A DNA stretch of 64,000 bases, taken from Pseudomonas entomophila L48. Lineage in GTDB: Bacteria; Pseudomonadota; Gammaproteobacteria; Pseudomonadales; Pseudomonadaceae. Made by a program: the position numbers and the translations under genes. Below the pieces are notes generated by a model that saw only the letters and a program-made list of their open reading frames with translations, was not told the DNA's origin and searched no databases. Every line of letters begins with the position of its first letter. Position 1 is the first letter of the stretch. Shown here piece after piece: positions 33,309 through 41,700 of the stretch. The stretch lies in NCBI RefSeq assembly GCF_000026105.1, contig NC_008027.1:2804501-2868500 (forward strand), given 5' to 3'.

Positions 33309-34850
33309 TCACTCTGCCAGCCCAGCCCCCCTCAACCCTTCAGCCAGACGCTTGAAATCCACGTCCCGGTGGATCGGCAACCACTCTCTCAACCTGGACA
33401 CACATAACGTCGGTGCCAACCGCTGGACGACCGCCAACGCCTGCCGGGCCTCGGCCTGGCGCCCCTCCAGGGCATGGCAGGCGGCGACCAGCGCCTGTGC
33501 CGGGAGCAGGGCCGGCAGGTTGTACAAGGCCTTTTCCGCCCACCCGAGGGCCGTATCGAGGCGCCCGGCGAAGAAGTGAGCGATGGCCATGCCCACCTGG
33601 ATGCGGAACATCTCCAGGTCCACCGGGCTCAAGCGCGCGGCATGGGCGAGGTTCTCGATCGCCACCTCGGTCTCGCCACGCAGCGCACGCAAGATCCCGC
33701 CCAGGTACCAGGCGGGCGCGAGGTTGGGGTTGAGCAGGCGCGCCCGGTCAAGCAGGGCGATGCCGCCGTCGAGGTCGCCGGTCAGGTGGGCCAGGGCGTG
33801 GCCGGCGCGGGTCAACGCCACCGCATCGTCGCGGCCGAGCTCCACCGCCAGCCTCGCCAGGCGGGTACCTTCGGCGATCTCCAGGGGGCGATCGACCATC
33901 CAGCCGTTGAGCTTGCGCCAGAAGTGGCACCACGCTGCCATGCCGTAGGCCGACGCAAACTCCGGGTCCAGCTCGATGGCCTGGTGAAACAGTGGCAAGG
34001 CCGCCTCGATGGCTTCGCGCGTGCCCTGATGCAGCTTCGCGGTGCCTCGCAGGTAGTAGTCGTAGGCGCAGAGGCTCGCGGTGGGCTTGCGCTTGGCCCG
34101 CTCGATCTCGGCCCGCTCGAGTTGCGGGGCGATCGCGCCCACCACGCTCTCGGCGATCCGGTCCTGCAATTCGAAAAGGTCGTCGAGTTCCCCCTCGAAG
34201 CGTTCGGCCCACAAATGTGCGCCACGGGTGGCGTCGATCAGCTGGCCGGTGATGCGGATCCGGTTACCGGCCTTGCGCACGCTGCCCTCAAGCACATAAC
34301 GCACCCCGAGCTGGCGACTGACGCTGGCGATGTCCACGTGCTGGCCTTTGTAGGAGAAGCTGGAGTTGCGAGCGATCACGAACAGCCAGCGGATCCGCGA
34401 GAGTGCGGTGATGATGTCCTCGACCACGCCATCGGCGAAATAGTCCTGCGTGGGATCGCCACTGAGGTTCTGGAAGGGCAGCACCGTGATCGAAGGCCCG
34501 TCCGGGCATTCGAGACGCGGTTCCGGAGGTTCGTCGCCCAGGTCATCCGGGATCTGCCGGATATCGCCGATGAAGCGATAGCCTTTGCGGGCAACCGTGC
34601 GCAGCAGCCGCTGCTGCGAGCCTGAGTCGCCAATGGCTCGGCGTACCGCGTTGACATGGCTGGTGATGGTCGACTCGGAAACGATGCGGCCGCTCCACAC
34701 CGCGTCCAGCAGTTCCTCCTTGCTGACCACGCGGTCCTGGTTGCCGACCAGCTGCAGCAACAGGTCGAAGGCTTGCGGAGTGATGGTCACGGCTTGCCCG
34801 CGCAGGGTCAGCTCCCGGCGTTGCTGGTCGAGCACGTAGTCTTCGAACAT
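33309..34850 (-). CDS. winged-helix regulator with TolB-like and TPR domains (CadC-like)
   Basis: A 513-aa regulator. Residues about 1-100 are an OmpR/CadC-type winged helix (ITPQAFDLLLQLVGNQDRVVSKEELLDAVW, VNAVRRAIGDSG, RTVARKGYRFIG). Residues about 120-270 are a TolB-N-like domain (SITVLPFQNLSGDPTQDYFADGVVEDIITALSRI, RYVLEGSVRKAGNRIRITGQLID). The rest is TPR repeats. No membrane helix, so unlike CadC it is cytosolic. The start is ATG at MFEDYV; a GTG nine bases earlier with GGGGA before it is an alternative. It is divergent from an SDR-cupin pair, which it may control; the inducer is unknown. Confidence 0.85.
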   Translation of the reverse strand: MFEDYVLDQQRRELTLRGQAVTITPQAFDLLLQLVGNQDRVVSKEELLDAVWSGRIVSESTITSHVNAVRRAIGDSGSQQRLLRTVARKGYRFIGDIRQIPDDLGDEPPEPRLECPDGPSITVLPFQNLSGDPTQDYFADGVVEDIITALSRIRWLFVIARNSSFSYKGQHVDIASVSRQLGVRYVLEGSVRKAGNRIRITGQLIDATRGAHLWAERFEGELDDLFELQDRIAESVVGAIAPQLERAEIERAKRKPTASLCAYDYYLRGTAKLHQGTREAIEAALPLFHQAIELDPEFASAYGMAAWCHFWRKLNGWMVDRPLEIAEGTRLARLAVELGRDDAVALTRAGHALAHLTGDLDGGIALLDRARLLNPNLAPAWYLGGILRALRGETEVAIENLAHAARLSPVDLEMFRIQVGMAIAHFFAGRLDTALGWAEKALYNLPALLPAQALVAACHALEGRQAEARQALAVVQRLAPTLCVSRLREWLPIHRDVDFKRLAEGLRGAGLAE

Positions 34851-35055
34851 GAACCGCACGGCCGTTCCCCGACTGAATGATATCGACCCTCGATCATAAG
34901 ACACTGCGAGACTGCCTGCAGCGGCGCTGACCAAGGGCCGGAAATGGACAGGCCCTCAAGCAATCTCCAAGGAAAATCCAAGGTCGGCACAAGGACTCTG
35001 CGGTGGCTCTGGCGCATCGTGCAGGGGCATTCAGTCGAACCTGCGGAGAGCACCC

Positions 35056-35799
35056 ATGAAACTCGTCGTCATCGGAGGCACCGGCCTCATTGGATCGAAA
35101 CTGGTCGCGCGTCTGCGCGGCAGCGGCCACGAGGTGGTCGCCGCGGCACCCAGCACCGGCATCGACAGCATTACCCGCCAGGGCCTGGCCGAGGCCATGG
35201 ACGGCGCCCAGGTGGTCGTCGATGTCGCCAACGCGCCGTCCTGGGAGGACCAGGCCGTGCTCGACTTCTTCCAGACTGCCACCGGCAACCTGCTGGCGGC
35301 GGAGAAGGCTGCCGGCGTCGGGCATCACGTCGCCTTGTCGATCGTCGGTTGCGAGCGCCTGCCCGAGAATGGCTACTTCCGCGCAAAAGTGGCGCAGGAG
35401 GCGCTGATCAAGGCATCCGGCATGCCCTACACCTTGGTGCGGGCCACCCAGTTCTTCGAATTCGTCGGCGGCATCGCCGAGGCGGCTACCGAGGGTAATG
35501 AGGTGCGTGTGTCGCCCGCGTTGATCCAGCCGATGGCCTCGGACGACGTGGTCGCGGCCCTGGCCGAGGTGGCGCTTGCCGCGCCCGCCAACGCCACCCA
35601 GGAAATCGCCGGCCCGCAGGCTTTGCCGCTCGATGAGCTGATCCGTCGTTACCTGCGCCTTTCCGGCGATCCACGCAAGGTGGTGCCCGACGTCCATGCC
35701 CGGTACTTCGGCGCCGAACTCGACGACCAGTCGCTGACCGCCGGCCAGCACGCCCGCCTTGGCGTGACGCATTTCGAGGACTGGCTGGCGCGGTCTTGA
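35056..35799 (+). CDS. NAD(P)H-binding atypical SDR (NmrA-like)
   Basis: A 247-aa protein with an N-terminal nucleotide-binding motif (MKLVVIGGTGLIGSKLVARL). It lacks a canonical YxxxK; the motif NGYFRAKVAQEALIK occupies that place, which is typical of atypical SDRs of the NmrA/HSCARG type. These may be redox sensors or quinone/sugar reductases. It is followed 40 nt later by a cupin gene on the same strand, and is divergent from the winged-helix/TPR regulator, its probable controller. Confidence 0.85.
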   Translation: MKLVVIGGTGLIGSKLVARLRGSGHEVVAAAPSTGIDSITRQGLAEAMDGAQVVVDVANAPSWEDQAVLDFFQTATGNLLAAEKAAGVGHHVALSIVGCERLPENGYFRAKVAQEALIKASGMPYTLVRATQFFEFVGGIAEAATEGNEVRVSPALIQPMASDDVVAALAEVALAAPANATQEIAGPQALPLDELIRRYLRLSGDPRKVVPDVHARYFGAELDDQSLTAGQHARLGVTHFEDWLARS

Positions 35800-35839
35800 C
35801 ACGGCCAGCCCACACTCATCCGATCGAAGGAGTTACACC

Positions 35840-36268
35840 ATGTCCAGAAAAAAACTGACGGCCGCCACCTTGATTGCGCTCACTGTCGCCGCCGTTCCGG
35901 CTTGGGTGGTTGCCGCTGATTCACCCCCGGCGAGCAAAGTCTCAGTGGTTTTCGACCAGCCGCTACCCAACGTCCCCGGCAAAAGCATGAAGGGCGTGAT
36001 CGTCGACTACGGGCCGGGCGCGGCGTCACCCTCGCACCGGCACCCGAAATCGGCCTTCATCTATGCCACCGTCCTCGAAGGCGAGGTCCGCAGCAGTGTC
36101 AACGGTGAGCCGGCGCGCACCTACAAGGTCGGGGAAAGTTGGTACGAAGCGCCCGGCGCGTTCCATGGGGTCAGCGCCAATGCCAGCGATTCCAAGCCTG
36201 CGCGGCTGATGGCAGTGTTCGTACTCGACAGCAGCGAGACCGAGCTGGTGACCCCGAGCGCGAAGTGA
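35840..36268 (+). CDS. secreted cupin-domain protein
   Basis: A 142-aa protein with a signal peptide (LTAATLIALTVAAVPAWVVAA) and a single cupin barrel. Metal motif 1: SPSHRHPKSAFIYATVLEGEV, with two His and a Glu; motif 2: WYEAPGAFHGVSAN. The ligands predict a bound metal in the periplasm. Such small cupins bind or oxidise small molecules. AAGGAG lies 9 nt upstream of the ATG. It forms a two-gene unit with the atypical SDR. Function unknown. Confidence 0.85.
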   Translation: MSRKKLTAATLIALTVAAVPAWVVAADSPPASKVSVVFDQPLPNVPGKSMKGVIVDYGPGAASPSHRHPKSAFIYATVLEGEVRSSVNGEPARTYKVGESWYEAPGAFHGVSANASDSKPARLMAVFVLDSSETELVTPSAK

Positions 36269-36284
36269 TCAGCTGGCGCCCTGC

Positions 36285-36890
36285 TTATTCCTGGGCGTGG
36301 CGGGCTTGCCACTCGTCCAGGTAGGCCTGGTAGGCGTCCTGGCGGGTTTCGACGACCTGGCAGCGGTAGGTGGCGAACAGCACGCCCGGCAGTTGCAGGC
36401 CGCGTTTGCGCAGTGTCGCCAGGTCCGGTACGAACTGATCGGCGAATGGATCGAAGGCGATGCTGTAGGTGCTGAAGTCGCCTTCAGTGAAGCGCCGCAC
36501 CAGCTGGGCGTAGAAGATCGCGTCGTCCTTCTGCGCATCGTCCGCGCTGGAATGCCACCACCCCTGGCCATACCAGTAGAGCAGCAAGGCGGTCCCGGCG
36601 TCGCACAACGGGTGGGCGAGGATCGCCCGTGGGGCAATCAGGCCGTCGTCCCAGTTCAGGTGTGACGCCACGTAGTGCAGTTCCTCCTTGCTCTGCAGGT
36701 CTGCCACGCAGACCAGGTCCTCTGGCGCCTTGTAGAGTTGCGCGCTCCAGTAGCTGAGTGTCTCGCGCATATCGGGGTCTTCGAGCTGGGCGAGCAGGGT
36801 GGCGCGGTCGGGGATGCCGTTGAGTTCGGCGCATTCGAAGGCGCGCAGGAACTGTTCCTGGGTGAGGCGCAGGGGCATGGGAGTGTTCAT
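36285..36890 (-). CDS. DUF4274-domain protein
   Basis: A 201-aa soluble protein. The central part (KEELHYVASHLNWDDGLIAPRAILAHPLCDAGTALLLYWYG) matches the DUF4274 pattern, seen in proteins often annotated as immunity-like or of unknown function. The C-terminal half (VRRFTEGDFSTYSIAFDP) is unassigned. No signal peptide. It is convergent with the cupin gene and stands alone. A role as an orphan immunity protein is possible but unsupported here, as no toxin gene is adjacent. Confidence 0.7.
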   Translation of the reverse strand: MNTPMPLRLTQEQFLRAFECAELNGIPDRATLLAQLEDPDMRETLSYWSAQLYKAPEDLVCVADLQSKEELHYVASHLNWDDGLIAPRAILAHPLCDAGTALLLYWYGQGWWHSSADDAQKDDAIFYAQLVRRFTEGDFSTYSIAFDPFADQFVPDLATLRKRGLQLPGVLFATYRCQVVETRQDAYQAYLDEWQARHAQE

Positions 36891-36980
36891 CCTTGAGCGG
36901 TAATGGGGAGCGCTTGATAACCCTGATGCGTGGAGAAATCAAGGGGTTGTGGTGCTTGTCTGAATAGGTGTGGCGTTTAT

Positions 36981-37129
36981 GAGATCGAGCGCCGCCGGCG
37001 CGGCGCATCGCGGATGAATCCGCTCCTACATGTATTGCAACGTGCCGCACCTGTGAGGCCATGGTTGCCGAAACAAACCTGTAGGAGCGGATTCATCCGC
37101 GATGCGCCGCGCCGGCGGCGCTCGATCTC
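36981..37129. repeat. 50-bp perfect inverted repeat built from REP units
   Basis: Each arm is 50 bp and the two are exact complements over their full length; the loop is 49 nt. An arm joins a GATCGAGCGCCGC...GCGGCGC segment with a GCATCGCGGATGAATCCGCTCCTACA REP unit. It lies in the gap between the DUF4274 gene and the end of the NAD-epimerase-like gene, both leftward, and could terminate the latter. Confidence 0.9.
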
Positions 37130-37165
37130 GAGAACGCTGCAACTCGCCCGCCGAACCCTCAATGA

Positions 37166-38095
37166 TCAAGAAATATTCCCGGCCAAAACCTGCTCCAGCC
37201 CACGCCGATAGCTCGTCACTCCAAACGCCGGAAAACGCTCGCTGAACTTCGATGAATCGAACAGGTTGTCATGCGCATAGCGCGGCAACAGCTCCCGCAG
37301 TTCGCGTACTTGCCGGGAGACCAGCCCGGCGGCCGTCAACGTCCACTTGCCCAGCACCTTGTACGGGAGGTCCCTGCCGCAGATCTCGCTGGCCAGCGCC
37401 ACGAGCTGGCGATAGGTCAGGCGATTGTCGTCGCAAGGCAGGTGCCAGGTGCTGCCATAGGCATCATCTGCATTGCCCAGCGCCGCCAGCGCACGACTGG
37501 CGTCGGGCGTCCAGATCAGCGTGCGCCGGGTGTCGTCGCGCACCGGCACGCGTGGCACCTTGCCGGCCTTGATGTTGTCCAGCACCAGGGTGTTGGTGAT
37601 GCTCTGGGTCTTTCCGGGCCCATAGAACTCCGGTGCCCGGCCAATGAGCACCGGGATATCGCCACGGGCCATTTCCTCAAGCACCAGGTTCGCCATCGCC
37701 GCGCGCACCTGGCCCTTGCGCCCGACCGGAGCGAACGCCGTTTCCTCGGTCAGCACGCGAGCATCCTGCGGATACATGTAGGTGTTGTCGAAGTAGACGA
37801 ACCGGGCGTTGGCCGCCCGGGCCGCGTCGAGGGCATGGCGCAGCATGACCGGGAACTGCGTTTCCCAGAGCGTGGTGTCCGGTGGCAAGCCTGCGGTGAA
37901 ATAGACAGTGCTGCTGCCTTTGACGGCATCGACGGTCTGTCGGGCATCCAGCAGATCGGCCTTCACCAGGGTGTCGGTGGCGTTGACCTTGCGCGGGTTG
38001 CGGCTGACCAGGCGCAGGTCCTGGGTGTAGTGGGCGGCCAACTCGCGTGCCAGTTCCACGGCAATCTGGCCGGTCGCGCCCAGGATGGTTTGCAT
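37166..38095 (-). CDS. NAD-dependent epimerase/dehydratase family protein
   Basis: A 309-aa extended SDR. Cofactor motif LGATGQIAVELARELA lies at the very start. The region around FVYFDNTYMYPQDARVLTEE replaces the usual catalytic YxxxK context. IGRAPEFYGPG is a conserved substrate-side motif. The rest fits the epimerase family acting on sugar nucleotides or related compounds, but the actual substrate is unknown. It is monocistronic, behind a promoter with the 19-bp spacing typical of MerR-regulated genes. Confidence 0.83.
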   Translation of the reverse strand: MQTILGATGQIAVELARELAAHYTQDLRLVSRNPRKVNATDTLVKADLLDARQTVDAVKGSSTVYFTAGLPPDTTLWETQFPVMLRHALDAARAANARFVYFDNTYMYPQDARVLTEETAFAPVGRKGQVRAAMANLVLEEMARGDIPVLIGRAPEFYGPGKTQSITNTLVLDNIKAGKVPRVPVRDDTRRTLIWTPDASRALAALGNADDAYGSTWHLPCDDNRLTYRQLVALASEICGRDLPYKVLGKWTLTAAGLVSRQVRELRELLPRYAHDNLFDSSKFSERFPAFGVTSYRRGLEQVLAGNIS

Positions 38096-38169
38096 GCTGT
38101 GTCCTTCGATCTGTCAGGAAGGTGGGGAGGAGCGTAGTTGCCGGTGGTGAACGGCGGTGCTCGGACAAG

Positions 38170-38200
38170 ACCTTAACCTTAAAGGCCACTTTAAGGTCAA
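38170..38200 (-). promoter_or_regulatory. MerR-type promoter/operator of the epimerase-like gene
   Basis: On the minus strand: TTGACC, then exactly 19 nt, then TAAGGT. The spacer holds a dyad (CCTTAAA-N6-TTTAAGG). An over-long 19-bp spacer with a centred dyad is the hallmark of MerR/SoxR-family activation. No merR-like gene lies within the window, so the regulator must be encoded elsewhere. Confidence 0.6.
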
Positions 38201-38727
38201 GGGCGCAATGGCAACTTCATGATCTTCTTTAGGTTTTAAGTTAAAAATATAAAAAACAATGATTTAAATGTTTATTTTCATGTTGTTTCGACGTGGTGGG
38301 TCAGGCTTGGACATCCAGATGGATCCCATAAAGTTTTTCTTTTTGTTGCCTTGCCGCCGAGCCTCGTGGTTATCATCCGCCTGCGCTGGCGCCAGCAGCC
38401 CGGCGCGTAATGGAATGTCGACGGCCCACAGGCCAGCGGCACCGCAGCCGAAGGGACCACCCAGGCTCAACGCTTGTGGCCCTTCCACGCCCCCCCATAA
38501 GGATGGTGAGGTTTCAATGGGTCTCGCAGTTTGGAATCGTCGATGTGGCGGGCCGCTTGCCCGTCGTCGCCAGTCTTCCCCCCGCGTGCGCAGCCGCCTG
38601 GCAGCACGACGCCCCGCCCACCGCTCACGCCTGGCCCTGGGTGTGTCTTCCCCCTGATCGCCCCCGATTGATCGACCCTTGACTGGCTGGACGCCCGTCG
38701 TCCTGCGCGCATCACCAGAACAATAAT

Positions 38728-38735
38728 CACGGACG
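38728..38735 (+). promoter_or_regulatory. RsmA/RsmE binding site over the NRPS1 ribosome binding site
   Basis: CACGGACG is a perfect match to CANGGAYG, the binding consensus of the translational repressors RsmA/RsmE. Its GGA is also the core of the weak ribosome binding site (GGACGG, 8 nt before the ATG). Bound RsmA/E would therefore block translation of the first NRPS, and of the coupled genes, until the Gac system produces competing small RNAs. Confidence 0.6.
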
Positions 38736-38744
38736 GTAGCCTCG

Positions 38745-41700
38745 ATGCCCGACACTTCCTCCTTGCGCGCCAACGCCTGCGCGCACCTCGCCGTATTACC
38801 CGAGAACTGGCACCACGACGTGCCGTTCGATACCGCTTTGTGCATGCACGGCCTGTTCGAAGCCCAGGCGCGGCGGGTGCCAGGCGCCATCGCCGCGCGC
38901 TACGGCCAACAATCGCTGGGTTATGGCGAACTCAACGCCCAGGCCAACCGCCTGGCCCATCACCTGCGCACGCTCGGCGTCGGGCCGGATGTACGGGTCG
39001 GGCTGTGCCTGGCGCGTTCACTGGACATGCTGGTGGCGGTGCTCGCCGTGCTCAAGGCCGGTGGCGCCTATGTGCCGCTGGACCCTGGCTACCCTCGGGC
39101 GCGCCTGGCGCACATGCTCGCCGACAGCGCCCCGGCGGTGCTGCTCAGCCATGGCCCGGCACGGGCGGCGCTCGACGGGCTGTCGCTGCCGCCCGGGGTG
39201 CTCGACCTCGACGACAGCGTGGCCTGGGCCGACCGCCCAGCCCATGATCCGGACCCACAGGCCATCGGGCTGACGCCCCGGCACCTGGCCTATGTGATCT
39301 ACACCTCCGGCTCCACCGGCACGCCCAAGGGGGTGATGGTCGAGCACCGTGGCCTGGTTGCCCTCAGCGCCGCCTGGGCACGGCTGTACCCGTTGCAGGC
39401 ACCGCTCAACCACCTGCAGATGGCCGGCTTCTCGTTCGATGTGTTCAGCGCCGACCTGATCCGCGCCCTGGGCTTTGGCGGCACCCTGGTGCTGTGCCCG
39501 CGCGACACGCTGATGGACCCGCCCGCGCTGTACCGCTTGCTGTGCGAAGCCGAAGTGGGCTTCGGCGACTTCGTGCCGGCGGTGCTCAACCCGCTGCTGG
39601 ACTGGGCCGAAGCCAACGGCCGGGACCTGTCGTTCCTGCGCACGGTGGTGTGCGGCTCGGATGTCTGGACCGCCCACAGTGCCCGCCAGCTGCGCCGCCT
39701 GTGCGGCGAGCGGGTGCAGGTGGTGCAGGCATACGGCGTCACCGAGGCGAGCATCGACAGTACCTGCCACGAGGTGCCTGCCGAGGTGGCCGAGGGGGCG
39801 TTGCCCATCGGTCGGCCGCTGGCGAACTGCCGTGTCTATCTGTTCGATGCCCAGGGCCAGGCGAGCGAGGAGGGTGAGGTGTACCTTGGCGGCGTCGGCG
39901 TTGCCCGCGGTTACCTGAACCTGCCGCATCTGACCGCCGAGCGTTTTGTCGATAACCCCTTCGTCGCCGGTGAGCGCCTGTACCGCACCGGCGACCTGGC
40001 GCGCCTGCGCGCCGACGGCCAGCTCGAATTCCTCGGGCGCAACGACCACCAGGCCAAGTTGCGTGGCCTGCGCCTTGAATTGGGCGAGATCGAGGCGCGC
40101 CTGGCTGAGGTCCCCGGGGTACGGGAAAGCCTCGTGCAGTTGCGCCAGGACACGCCGGGCGAGCCACGCCTGGTGGCCTACTACGCCCGGCACGAGGGGG
40201 CTGCGCTGACCCCGGCCGAGCTGAGCCGACAGCTGCGTATGCACCTGCCGGACTACATGGTGCCGAGTGCCTTTGTGCAATTGCCCGCCTTGCCGCTGAC
40301 CGCCAATGGCAAATACGACCGCAACGGCTTGCCCGCGCCGGATGCCAGCGCCTTTGCCCAACACGTCTACCAGGCCCCGCAAGGCACGCTGGAGAGCGCC
40401 CTGGCGGCGATCTGGAGCGAGGTGCTGGGGATCGCGCCCATCGGTCGTGAAGATCACTTCTTTACCCTGGGCGGTCACTCGCTGCTGGTCATGCGGGTGC
40501 TGGCCAAGGTGCGCCAGGACCTGGCCCTGGACGCGCCGCCCTCGGCACTGTTCGAAAGCCCGCGGCTCATGGACTTCGCCCTGAGGCTGCAGGCCACCCA
40601 GAATGAGGAGCGCCTGCCGATCAGCGTCGTCGAACGCAGCGGCGCGCAAACGTTGTCGTCCGCCCAGCAGCGGCTGTGGTTCCTGGCGCAAATGGAGGGG
40701 GGCAACGCGGCCTACCACATGCCGCTGAACCTGCGCTTGCGCGGCGTTCTGCAGGTGCAGGCGCTGGCCGACAGCCTGAACCGCCTGGTGGCGCGCCATG
40801 AAGCGCTGCGCACCACCTTCGTCAGTGTCGAAGGCGAAGGCCGCCAGTGTGTCGGTGGCCCTGACCAGGGAATGGCGTTCACCCAGGTCGACCTGCAAGG
40901 CCTGCCCGCCGCCTCCGCACGTCTTGAAGCGTTGATCGAGGAGGAGGGCGCGCGGCCATTCGACCTGACCCAGGGGCCACTGATGCGCGCGTGCCTGGTG
41001 CATCTGGCGCAGGATGAGCATGTGCTGTTGCTGACCCAGCACCACATCATCTCCGACGGTTGGTCGGTTGGGGTTTTCACCCGCGACCTTGAAGCCTTGT
41101 ACAGCGCCGCGCTGCTGGGCCAGGAAGCGGACCTGCCGGCGCTGCCGGTGCAATACGTGGACTACACCGCCTGGCATCGCCAATGGCTGAGCGGCGAACG
41201 CCTCGAGGCCCAGCGCCGCTACTGGCGCCAGGCGCTGGAGGGGGCGCCGCCGCTGCTGACGCTGGGGACCGATCACCCGCGCCCGGCCGTCCAGGACTAT
41301 CGCGGTGGCTTCGTGCCGCTGGTGCTGGATCAGGCCCTGACCACGCGCCTGAAGGCCCTGTGCGGCGCCCACGACACCACGCTGTTCATGGCCTTGCTGG
41401 GCGCCTGGTCGCTGCTGTTGATGCGCCTGTCCGGGCAGGATGACGTGGTGATCGGCGTGCCCTCGGCCAACCGCCCGGACCCAGCACTGGACGGGTTGAT
41501 CGGTTTCTTCGTCAACACCCTGGCCCTGCGCATGACCCGTACGGGAGCACCGTCGCTGGCCGAATGGCTGCATCAGGCGCGGCAGGTGACGTTGCACGCC
41601 CAAGCTCATCAGGACTTGCCGTTCGAGCAGGTGGTGGAGCTGCTGAACCCGCCACGCAGCCTGGCCTACAGCCCGCTGTTCCAGGTGCTGTTCGCCTGGG

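Larger units (their letters stand above)
38096..38744. other. intergenic region and NRPS operon leader
   Basis: About 650 bases without a convincing gene. The left part holds the promoter of the epimerase-like gene. Then comes a strikingly AT-rich stretch (about 38215-38345), the likely promoter of the NRPS operon. The rest should be a long 5' leader, with GGA motifs at 38499 (AAGGATG) and at 38728 (CACGGACG). A short frame, 38517-38657 (46 codons, very Arg-rich), has GAGG 5 nt before its ATG and might be a leader peptide, but its Arg bias may reflect base composition. Confidence 0.5.

Noticed and set aside
36285..36890. DUF4274 protein as immunity partner of the TccC toxin
   Set aside because: It is 14 kb away with many unrelated genes between; Tc toxins do not normally need a linked immunity gene.
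36981..37129. CRISPR-like array
   Set aside because: Only two inverted copies of a REP compound, with no evenly spaced direct repeats.
38268..38657. 129-codon ORF in the NRPS leader
   Set aside because: No domain, odd composition and no ribosome binding site at its first ATG; only the internal 46-codon frame has one, and that is kept as a weak finding.
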